The notes beneath the pieces are model-generated. The model had not been told where the DNA came from. It searched no databases and was given only the letters and a program-made list of their open reading frames with translations. A DNA stretch of 5,751 nucleotides from Flavobacteriaceae bacterium. Lineage in GTDB: Bacteria > Bacteroidota > Bacteroidia > Flavobacteriales > Flavobacteriaceae. Made by a program: the position numbers and the translations under genes. Positions 1 to 5,628 of this stretch are shown here, one piece after another (the stretch's first letter is position 1; each line of letters opens with the position of its first letter). The stretch lies in assembly GCA_019090365.1 (NCBI GenBank), contig JAHRWC010000374.1:1-5751 (forward strand), in the 5' to 3' direction.

Positions 1-53
1 CCAAGATCTACACCCTAGAGTTCGTCGGCAGCGTCAGATGTGTATAAGAGACA
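1..53 (+). other. Illumina Nextera adaptor left on contig end
   Basis: This is synthetic library sequence, not genome. Bases 1-13 match the end of the P5 adaptor except for one base (CCAAGATCTACAC instead of CCGAGATCTACAC). Bases 14-21 (CCTAGAGT) match an i5 index that I recall as Nextera S516. Bases 22-53 match the Nextera read-1 adaptor ending in the Tn5 mosaic end, AGATGTGTATAAGAGACA. The expected final G at 54 reads T, so the exact junction with genomic sequence is uncertain by a base or so. The mismatches suggest an uncorrected, low-depth contig edge. It should be trimmed, and no gene should be called across it. Confidence 0.97.
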
Positions 54-131
54 TGTCCTTCTTATTTCAGTAAATGTTTTAAAGAAACCTTCGGAATCCT
101 TCCTTCAGAGTATCGTGATTCTCACAAATAA
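54..131 (+). CDS. AraC-family transcriptional regulator, C-terminal fragment
   Basis: An open frame runs from the adaptor junction to a TAA stop and gives 25 residues: PSYFSKCFKETFGILPSEYR followed by DSHK, with one uncertain residue in front. The pattern S-Y-F-S-K-x-F-K-x-x-F-G-x-x-P-S-E-Y-R is the end of the second helix-turn-helix of AraC/XylS DNA-binding domains. All upstream parts are lost to the contig end, so the sensor part cannot be known. It could be a simple AraC regulator or the end of a hybrid two-component regulator, both common in Bacteroidota. The first codon (54-56) may include a wrong base because the adaptor's last G is missing there. Confidence 0.85.
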   Translation, partial: CPSYFSKCFKETFGILPSEYRDSHK

Positions 132-218
132 CTCACTTTAACCCATAATTCAAGGCCATTTGTTACAATTGTTTTATCGATCGTTACATGGCTTATACTT
201 CCTTTTAGTTTCCTAATA

Positions 219-226
219 TACTTTTG
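219..226 (+). promoter_or_regulatory. candidate Bacteroidota -7 promoter element
   Basis: TACTTTTG fits the Bacteroidota -7 consensus TAnnTTTG exactly. It lies in the noncoding stretch between the AraC fragment and the small ORF at 273, facing the fibre gene, so transcription could start near 233. No clear TTG or TTTG -33 element sits 17-21 bases upstream, only the T-rich CCTTTTAG. The match is short and occurs easily by chance in AT-rich DNA. Confidence 0.35.
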
Positions 227-272
227 AAACAGTGTTTTTCAAGATACAATCTGTGAGCTTAATTATTTGTAG

Positions 273-422
273 ATGAAGAAAAAAGTACATACAGGTTCTT
301 TAGGTAAATATGCCGCCCATGAGATTTACTTAAATGTATCTAATTTAGAAAAAGGGGTGTATCAATTGAAGATAGTTGATGAAAATAATATTGTGAAAAA
401 CACTCATTTTATTAAAAAGTAA
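273..422 (+). CDS. 49-residue ORF resembling the end of a T9SS sorting tail; possible gene remnant
   Basis: ATG at 273 to TAA at 420-422 encodes 49 residues. The second half, LNVSNLEKGVYQLKIVDENN followed by IVKNTHFIKK, has the pattern of the last strands of the T9SS type A sorting domain: L-x-V-S-N-L-x-K-G-V-Y-x-L-K-I, then a short hairpin and a basic end (FIKK). In the family this tail is the C-terminus of a large secreted protein that begins with a signal peptide. Here there is no signal peptide and a TAG stop lies directly before the ATG. The neighbouring frame also stops just upstream (TAA at 260-262). The best reading is therefore a decayed 3' remnant of a T9SS cargo gene, although a translated small protein cannot be excluded. 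Its stop is 11 bases before the fibre gene's start, so a transcript from the candidate promoter at 219 would cover both. Confidence 0.5.
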   Translation: MKKKVHTGSLGKYAAHEIYLNVSNLEKGVYQLKIVDENNIVKNTHFIKK

Positions 423-433
423 AAACAACAATT

Positions 434-3400
434 ATGAAAACGTTTGTACTATTCACATTTCTCTTTTTAGGATTTAATTATTCAAGTATTTCACAAGTTG
501 GTATTGGAACTACTAGTCCAAATGCTTCATTAGACATACAATCCTCAAATCAAGCAACACCTGCCAATAACGATGGGATTTTAATTCCGAAAATAGACGA
601 ATTTCCAGTTTCGTCTCCTACGCTAACTCAAGATGGGATGTTGGTCTTTGTTACTGGAGCAGGTACGCCATCCAAAGGCTTTTATTATTGGGACAATAGT
701 ACAACCACATGGATAGATTTTGACGGAACGGGCGCAGAGAAAATAAATGAGCTTAGTGATGCAAGTTCTGATGATGATGGTAGCGAAAATGGGTCGTCGA
801 TTTATCTTGGGATAGGTCCAGGGGAGAATGATGATTTAACGGACAATAAAAATGTTGGAATTGGTTTTCAATCCATGCAAGCTAATACATCTGGAGACAG
901 AAATGTGGGAATTGGATATCAAGCACTACTAACAAATCTAACAGGAAGTTTCAATGTTGCTCTAGGACCTTGGGCAAGTCATGCAAACACCACGGGAAAT
1001 TTCAATACTAGTGTAGGACAATCTGCACTCTATTTAAATGAGACAGGGACTGCTAATACGGCTCTGGGGACCAATTCATTACAAAATAATTTAGATGGAG
1101 GCAATAATGTGGCTGTTGGAAATCAGGCATTATTTAATAACACAGCCGATCAGAACAGTGCCTTAGGCTCTTATGCTCTATACGCGAATACTACTGGTAT
1201 CCGTAATACTGCGATGGGGTACACAGCACTATATCTCAATATAACTGGATTCAATAATACAGCTATGGGTTTTGAAGCATTACGTCAAAATACTGGGAGT
1301 AATAATACGGCTATGGGACTTAATGCTTTGAGAAACAATACTGCAAATGCTAATACGGCTTTTGGTTCACAGGCATTGGAGCTAAATACTACAGGTACTA
1401 ATAATACTGCAGTGGGTTATAGTAGTCTTTCAACAAATGACACTGGGAACTGGAATACAGCGGTAGGCTATGCTACCCTTTTAGCAAACTCTTCAGGAAA
1501 TTCCAATACGGCAATTGGCTATAACGTCCTTCTGAACAATACCACAGGTTCAGGGAATATTGCTGTAGGGAATAGAGCGCTTATTGATAACACGATTGGC
1601 GAACAGAATGTAGCTATAGGTAGCGCGAGTATGTATTCAAATACCGAAGGTGACTTTAATGCCGCATTCGGGAATGGGTCTTTACTTAATAATACTATTG
1701 GAGATTACAATATCGCCCAAGGATATCAATCCTTATATAATAATACCGAAGGGAGTAATAACGTAGGCTTAGGCCCCTTCGCATTGTTTTTTAACACCAC
1801 TGCAAGTTATAATGTTGCAGTGGGTCGTTCTGCACTGCAATCTAATAACACTGGTGCTGATAATACTGCAATTGGTTACACTGCAATGTTTTCAAATACC
1901 ACAGGAGCCAATAATACAGTATTAGGGAGTAGTGCTTTGCAAATTAATACTACTGGAAGCTCCAATACTGCAATAGGTCGTAATGCTTTGCAGCTAAATA
2001 CTGCCAGTGGAAATACAGCTGTAGGAGAAAATGCACTTACAAACAATACTACGGGTACTGAAAACACTGCTATAGGTGTTTTGGCATTGGCAGACAATAC
2101 TACGAGTCAAGGAAATACTGCTGTGGGTTATACAGCTTTAGGTTCTAATACTGATGGCGCATTTAATACGGCTATCGGAAATTGGGCTATGAACAGTACA
2201 AATACTGGTTATGCAAATACAGCAATAGGGAGTTATGCTATGAGTGCCAATGAAACGGGCATTGGAAATGTAGTTATGGGAAGTGAAGCTTCATTTACGA
2301 ACGTTACTGGTCATTCAAATATCGTGATTGGCCATTCTGCACTCTACAATAATAATGGTGGCGATAGTAATGTAGCTATTGGTTTTGAAGCGATGTACAA
2401 TAACTTAAATAGCGGTAGTAATGTGGCTATTGGTAGTCAAGCGCTACGAAATAACTCAGGAATTAACAATACAGTTATTGGTCATAGGGCAGGGAGCGAA
2501 AGCGGAATAGGCAGCTATAACGTATTCATTGGAAATGAAGCTGGGCTAAATGAAACGGCTAGTAATAAACTCTATATCTCAAATTCAAACGCAGATGCAG
2601 ACAACGCGTTAATTTATGGAGAATTTGATAATGACATGCTACGTGTTAATGGAAGAACAGAGATCACCAATTCTACAGATGCAAGCGGAACTGCTGGTTC
2701 AGGTGCGCTAGAAATAGCAGGAGCTTTAAGACTAGATGGCAATGAAATAATTACCAACAATAATCAAGCTTTATATCTTCAATCCGACAATAATGGAGAC
2801 CTTGAAATGGATCAAGGAACGTTCCGAATGGATGCTAGTGCAAATAGAGTTGGAATTAATACTCAAACTCCAGATTATACTTTTTCAGTAAATGGAGTTG
2901 CAAACTTAAATGAAGGAGTGGGTTCTGGAGTAGCATTACGAGTTAATGGCAGCGAAGCTTTATGGTATAACGGCACTTATTTTAGTTGGGGATTTGGAGG
3001 TAGTGCAAATTATTTTGCTGATTTCGTCGGACTCGGAACTACAACTCCTAGTACCAAAATACATGTTGTGGGAGGTACTGATGCTTCTTTAGCTGGAGGA
3101 GGCTATATCACTCTTGGAAATGTAAGTGGCCAAAATGTCGTAATTGATGAAAACGAAATAATGGCAAGAAATAATGGAGGGACCTCAAATCTTAACCTGC
3201 AAGTTGAAGGAGGTAATGTAACAGTGGGCGGGGCCATTGTTCATGCCAGTGATAGACGCTTGAAAAAAGATATTGAAACTATTGGGTACGGACTTTCTGA
3301 AATACTTCAATTAGCCCCAAAAAAATACCATTGGAAGAACAGAGAAGATACAAATTATAAATCGTTCGGACTCATTGCTCAAGAGGTAGCGTTAGTACTT

Positions 3401-3601
3401 CCAGAATTGGTACAGGGTACAGAAACCGACGACAGTTACCTAGGGGTAAATTATACAGAACTCATTCCTGTACTTATTAATGCCATCAAAGACCAACAAA
3501 ATATAATTGAAAATCTAAAAAGTGAACTTCTTTCAAATAGCCAAGATGTTAGCCTTTTAAAAGATAGACTAGACCTACTAGAAGCTTTGCTATCTAAATA
3601 A
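434..3601 (+). CDS. exported fibre-like protein with YadA-type beta-roll repeats and C-terminal Peptidase_S74 (tail fibre) domain
   Basis: The gene encodes 1055 residues and is complete. Residues 1-20 form a signal peptide (MKTF, hydrophobic core, SIS before Q21). The mature start, QVGIGTTSPNASLDI, is typical of exported Bacteroidota proteins of this type, and related VGxxTxxP segments recur at 805-815 and 864-874. Residues 48-96 form the common G-I-L-I-P ... G-F-Y-Y-W ... W module. Residues 140-712 are 34 tandem units of 16-17 residues with consensus NTAxGxxALxxNTTGxx, predicted to stack as a left-handed beta-roll like the YadA head. Residues 713-938 form a neck. Residues 939-1055 are a Peptidase_S74 intramolecular chaperone: S939-D-R-R-L-K-K, GLIAQEV at 979-985, LGVNYTELIPVLINAI at 1003-1018, then a coiled coil. 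In phage fibres this domain drives trimer assembly and then cleaves itself off at the serine of this motif. By analogy, a trimer of residues up to about 938 would be the mature form. There is no T9SS tail, lipobox or YadA anchor. Secretion is supported by the signal peptide; an adhesin role is inference. The ATG has an A-rich leader and no Shine-Dalgarno. Confidence 0.93.
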   Translation: MKTFVLFTFLFLGFNYSSISQVGIGTTSPNASLDIQSSNQATPANNDGILIPKIDEFPVSSPTLTQDGMLVFVTGAGTPSKGFYYWDNSTTTWIDFDGTGAEKINELSDASSDDDGSENGSSIYLGIGPGENDDLTDNKNVGIGFQSMQANTSGDRNVGIGYQALLTNLTGSFNVALGPWASHANTTGNFNTSVGQSALYLNETGTANTALGTNSLQNNLDGGNNVAVGNQALFNNTADQNSALGSYALYANTTGIRNTAMGYTALYLNITGFNNTAMGFEALRQNTGSNNTAMGLNALRNNTANANTAFGSQALELNTTGTNNTAVGYSSLSTNDTGNWNTAVGYATLLANSSGNSNTAIGYNVLLNNTTGSGNIAVGNRALIDNTIGEQNVAIGSASMYSNTEGDFNAAFGNGSLLNNTIGDYNIAQGYQSLYNNTEGSNNVGLGPFALFFNTTASYNVAVGRSALQSNNTGADNTAIGYTAMFSNTTGANNTVLGSSALQINTTGSSNTAIGRNALQLNTASGNTAVGENALTNNTTGTENTAIGVLALADNTTSQGNTAVGYTALGSNTDGAFNTAIGNWAMNSTNTGYANTAIGSYAMSANETGIGNVVMGSEASFTNVTGHSNIVIGHSALYNNNGGDSNVAIGFEAMYNNLNSGSNVAIGSQALRNNSGINNTVIGHRAGSESGIGSYNVFIGNEAGLNETASNKLYISNSNADADNALIYGEFDNDMLRVNGRTEITNSTDASGTAGSGALEIAGALRLDGNEIITNNNQALYLQSDNNGDLEMDQGTFRMDASANRVGINTQTPDYTFSVNGVANLNEGVGSGVALRVNGSEALWYNGTYFSWGFGGSANYFADFVGLGTTTPSTKIHVVGGTDASLAGGGYITLGNVSGQNVVIDENEIMARNNGGTSNLNLQVEGGNVTVGGAIVHASDRRLKKDIETIGYGLSEILQLAPKKYHWKNREDTNYKSFGLIAQEVALVLPELVQGTETDDSYLGVNYTELIPVLINAIKDQQNIIENLKSELLSNSQDVSLLKDRLDLLEALLSK
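851..2569 (+). repeat. 34 tandem coding repeats of about 51 bp (17-residue beta-roll units)
   Basis: These repeats make up residues 140-712 of the fibre protein. By hand count there are 34 units. Twenty-nine are 17 residues long and five are 16 (units 6, 9, 10, 23 and 32). Asn at position 1 and Gly at position 5 are present in all 34 units, and Asn at position 12 in 31. The last two units (from 2468) lose the N-T-T-G half and look like a cap. Copies are clearly diverged at the DNA level, so they are kept similar by selection on the protein rather than by very recent duplication. Confidence 0.93.
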
Positions 3602-3626
3602 TTACGAATACTTTTTTTGCCCTTTT
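3601..3626 (+). repeat. T-rich 3' flank element, copy 1
   Basis: This 26-base stretch starts at the last base of the fibre gene's stop codon and matches 4077-4102, behind the lipoprotein gene, at 21 of 26 positions without gaps. Its core is ATTACGAATA, then a T run, GCCC and a second T run. No hairpin precedes the T runs, so it is not a normal intrinsic terminator. The T-rich composition inflates the similarity. Confidence 0.45.
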
Positions 3627-3659
3627 TTATTAACAGTTAAAATCATTTAAATAATAATT

Positions 3660-4073
3660 ATGAAAACATTCAACAAAATTTTCCTCATCAGTTTTTTAAT
3701 ACTACTAATTAGCTGTAGTAACAGTGATGATGATTCAGGCGATCCAGCACAACCAACAACAGCGGAGTTATTAACTTCAGGTAAATGGTATTTTGAATCA
3801 AAAACACCAGGTACTTATTCGTCTTGTGAAAAAAAAGGTTATATCCAGTTTATGACAAATGGAGCCTTCACCTTAGTTTCCTATGATGATACTACAGGAA
3901 CATGTGAATCATTAGGTGATAATACTGGAACCTATACATTATCAAATAATTTAAATATCAATATTGTATTTGGGTCTGATTCTCAATCTGCAGTTATAAA
4001 TTCAATTTCTGAAGGAGGACTTACGCTTGAAACCGATGAAGAAACTTTAGTTTTTGATAAAACTGAAGGGTAA
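3660..4073 (+). CDS. lipocalin-like surface lipoprotein of unknown function
   Basis: The gene encodes 137 residues. Residues 1-18 are a lipoprotein signal peptide ending in the lipobox L16-I17-S18-C19, so signal peptidase II would leave a lipidated Cys19. The residues after it, SNSDDDS, resemble the acidic lipoprotein export signals that send Bacteroidota lipoproteins to the cell surface. The rest has the layout of small lipocalin-like Bacteroidota lipoproteins: L-L-x-x-G-K-W near residue 43, short alternating strands, N-G-x-F at 67-70, G-T-Y at 90-92 and a final strand near 125-133. Cys56 and Cys82 could form a disulfide, a pairing often seen in this group. The fibre gene ends 58 bases upstream with no hairpin between them, so co-transcription is possible. 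The ligand or partner is unknown. The family assignment rests on pattern only and is moderate; the lipoprotein nature is well supported. Confidence 0.88.
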   Translation: MKTFNKIFLISFLILLISCSNSDDDSGDPAQPTTAELLTSGKWYFESKTPGTYSSCEKKGYIQFMTNGAFTLVSYDDTTGTCESLGDNTGTYTLSNNLNINIVFGSDSQSAVINSISEGGLTLETDEETLVFDKTEG

Positions 4074-4076
4074 TAA

Positions 4077-4102
4077 ATTACAAATATCTTTTTTGTCCCT
4101 TT
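4077..4102 (+). repeat. T-rich 3' flank element, copy 2
   Basis: This is the second copy of the 26-base element described at 3601-3626. It starts four bases after the lipoprotein stop codon. It reads ATTACAAATA, then C with a T run, GTCCC and TTT. Here it lies upstream of a real hairpin terminator. Confidence 0.45.
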
Positions 4103-4123
4103 TAACCTTACGAATTAATGTAA

Positions 4124-4156
4124 GCAAAAAGCCCACCTTAATGATGGGTTTTTTGT
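4124..4156. terminator. bidirectional hairpin terminator between convergent genes
   Basis: AAAAAGCCCA (4126-4135) pairs with TGGGTTTTTT (4145-4154), with one G-T wobble and a 9-base loop, and the stem extends by C4125-G4155. On the plus strand the T run ends the lipoprotein transcript. On the minus strand the other arm gives GGGCTTTTTG, ending the transporter transcript. A weaker hairpin, CTTAC/GTAAG (4107-4111 with 4120-4124), lies just before it. Confidence 0.85.
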
Positions 4157-4172
4157 ATTCATCATTCATTCT

Positions 4173-5555
4173 TTAAAATAGTAGTAAACCTGCAATAAAA
4201 ATGATTGATCCAATCACCATTAATAGGAGCGTATAAGGTAAAATTTCTTTCGCTTTTAATTTTGTAATTCCTAAGAGAGGCAGTGCCCAAAAGGGTTGAA
4301 GCATATTGGTGATCTGATCTCCATACGCTAAAGCCATAATCGCTTTGGGTAAAGGTACTCCTAACTTTAAGGCAGATTCAATTACAATGGGTCCTTGTAT
4401 GGCCCATTGTCCACCGCCGCTTGGCACAAATAAATTCACCAATCCTCCACTGAAAAAAGTAAAGATTGGAAGCGTCGTAGGAGTCGCTACCGAAATAAAG
4501 AAATCGGAAATCTGGACGACCATTCCACTGTCTCGCATGATTCCCATGATACCAAAATACAATGGAAATTGAATCAATATTCCTGACGCTCCTTTAATGG
4601 CTTCTTCGACTGCACTTAAAAATTGATGGATGTTTCCATGAAGCATTAAGGCTAGTCCTAGCATTAAAAAATTAAGCATATTAGGTGTGATGATTAATCT
4701 TTTTAAAGCTTCAAAATATTGGTAGCCAAAGGCAATTAGAATAATGGTGCCAAAGGCAATTCCGAAGAATTTTGAATGATCAATACGCTCTGCACCTTTC
4801 AATTTTTCATCTTGCGTTTCCAAGCCTTGGTAGATTGGTAAATTGGTTTCAGTAATTGGAGCTTTTTTTCCTAAGCGATATAAAAATAAAGGAACAATGA
4901 CCAGCACCACTCCAAATATGATGAGGTTAAAAGAGCTAAATATGGTTTCACTGAATGAAATTAAATCGGGTAATTGAGCCGAATAATCTGTAGTACTGAT
5001 TCCAGACATCAAGGATGATAAATGACCACTTTCAGAAACCTTTAAGGGCGCAGAACCACTAATTCCTCCATGCCATATCATCAATCCAACATAACCCGAA
5101 GCGCCAACCAAAGGATAGTTGATTTTAAAGCCTCGAATTTGTGAAGCTTCTGCCACTTTACGAGCCATAATCGCTCCAAAAATAAGTCCTAATCCCCAAT
5201 TAAAAAATGAAACCAACATGGTACAAACACTTACCAATAACACTGCATTTGATGTATTTGAGACAAGATTGGTTAATTTACCAATCAAAAAATTCATGGG
5301 TTTACTCAATACTAGAATATGACCTAACACCAGAATGAGCATCATTTGGTAGGCAAAAACTAATAAAGCGTTGTTCCAAATTCCATTTTCCCAGTAGGAT
5401 AAAATGGTAAAAAAGTGATTGCTGTATTCGGTTTGTGGGGCTTCTGTAAAAAGTAAAGCCAATAGCATGGTTACTAAAGTTAGTAAAATGGCAATGGCAA
5501 AAGGAGAAGGCATGAACCTTTTAAATAGCGATTCGATGATGGAAGTAATATTCAT
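4173..5555 (-). CDS. atoE: AtoE-family short-chain fatty acid transporter
   Basis: The gene encodes 460 residues and is complete; E. coli AtoE is about 440. It is an integral inner-membrane protein with many hydrophobic spans, for example near 18-37, 63-83, 104-130, 209-227, 262-278, 293-306, 324-339, 362-378 and 438-460. Family-type motifs are visible in order: FNWGLGLIFGAIMARKV (118-134), GASGYVGLMIWHGGISGSAP (151-170), FVPSGGGQWAIQGPIV (376-391) and YGDQITNMLQPFWALPLLGI (411-430). These identify the SCFA_trans family, which carries short-chain fatty acids such as acetoacetate or butyrate. The exact substrate here cannot be told from sequence, and no acetoacetate-CoA transferase genes are in view, so the atoE symbol indicates family only. 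The first ATG gives a short amphipathic start before the first span, and a weak purine stretch (AGAAG) precedes it. Only about 15 bases separate the start from the terminator of the upstream gene, and no clear TAnnTTTG promoter is seen there. Confidence 0.93.
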   Translation of the reverse strand: MNITSIIESLFKRFMPSPFAIAILLTLVTMLLALLFTEAPQTEYSNHFFTILSYWENGIWNNALLVFAYQMMLILVLGHILVLSKPMNFLIGKLTNLVSNTSNAVLLVSVCTMLVSFFNWGLGLIFGAIMARKVAEASQIRGFKINYPLVGASGYVGLMIWHGGISGSAPLKVSESGHLSSLMSGISTTDYSAQLPDLISFSETIFSSFNLIIFGVVLVIVPLFLYRLGKKAPITETNLPIYQGLETQDEKLKGAERIDHSKFFGIAFGTIILIAFGYQYFEALKRLIITPNMLNFLMLGLALMLHGNIHQFLSAVEEAIKGASGILIQFPLYFGIMGIMRDSGMVVQISDFFISVATPTTLPIFTFFSGGLVNLFVPSGGGQWAIQGPIVIESALKLGVPLPKAIMALAYGDQITNMLQPFWALPLLGITKLKAKEILPYTLLLMVIGSIIFIAGLLLF

Positions 5556-5570
5556 CTTCTAAAAATACAA

Positions 5571-5608
5571 AAAGCCTAACCATTTACGATTGTAAAATTT
5601 TAGGCTTT
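5571..5608 (-). terminator. hairpin terminator of the upstream minus-strand T9SS cargo gene
   Basis: AAAGCCTAA (5571-5579) and TTAGGCTTT (5600-5608) form a perfect 9-bp stem. The 20-base loop can add an inner stem, TTTAC (5583-5587) with GTAAA (5592-5596). On the minus strand the stem is followed by a T-rich run (TTTTTGTATTTTT), as expected after the gene ending at 5629. It ends about 15 bases before the transporter's start codon. Confidence 0.8.
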
Positions 5609-5628
5609 ATAATTAATTAAATGAGTAC

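Noticed and set aside
35..53. Natural Tn5/IS50 end
   Set aside because: The mosaic end is preceded by the complete Nextera read-1, index and P5 sequence, so it comes from library preparation.
132..227. Open stretch of 31 codons after the AraC stop
   Set aside because: It has no start codon near its beginning, is short, ends at a TGA, and the composition looks like noncoding AT-rich DNA.
1876..2097. 73-codon minus-strand ORF inside the repeat region
   Set aside because: It is antisense to the tandem repeats. Its own repeated V-F-x-x-P-V-V-L pattern is only the mirror of the repeat codons, and the frame is open because the repeats lack antisense stops.
851..2569. CRISPR-like or satellite array suggested by 51-base periodicity
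   Set aside because: The period is an exact multiple of three, the frame stays open, and conservation is at the amino acid level with diverged DNA, so it is a protein repeat.
434..3601. Classical trimeric autotransporter (type Vc) adhesin
   Set aside because: The head-type repeats are similar, but the C-terminus is an S74 chaperone domain with a coiled coil, not a YadA anchor beta-barrel.
434..3601. Prophage tail fibre gene
   Set aside because: It has a Sec signal peptide and Bacteroidota surface-protein modules, and no other phage genes are present; the neighbours are a lipoprotein and a transporter.
4345..4572. 75-codon plus-strand ORF inside the transporter gene
   Set aside because: It lies fully antisense to a well-supported membrane protein gene and shows no domain or signal pattern.
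5119..5322. 67-codon plus-strand ORF inside the transporter gene
   Set aside because: It is an antisense shadow of the same gene with no recognisable features.
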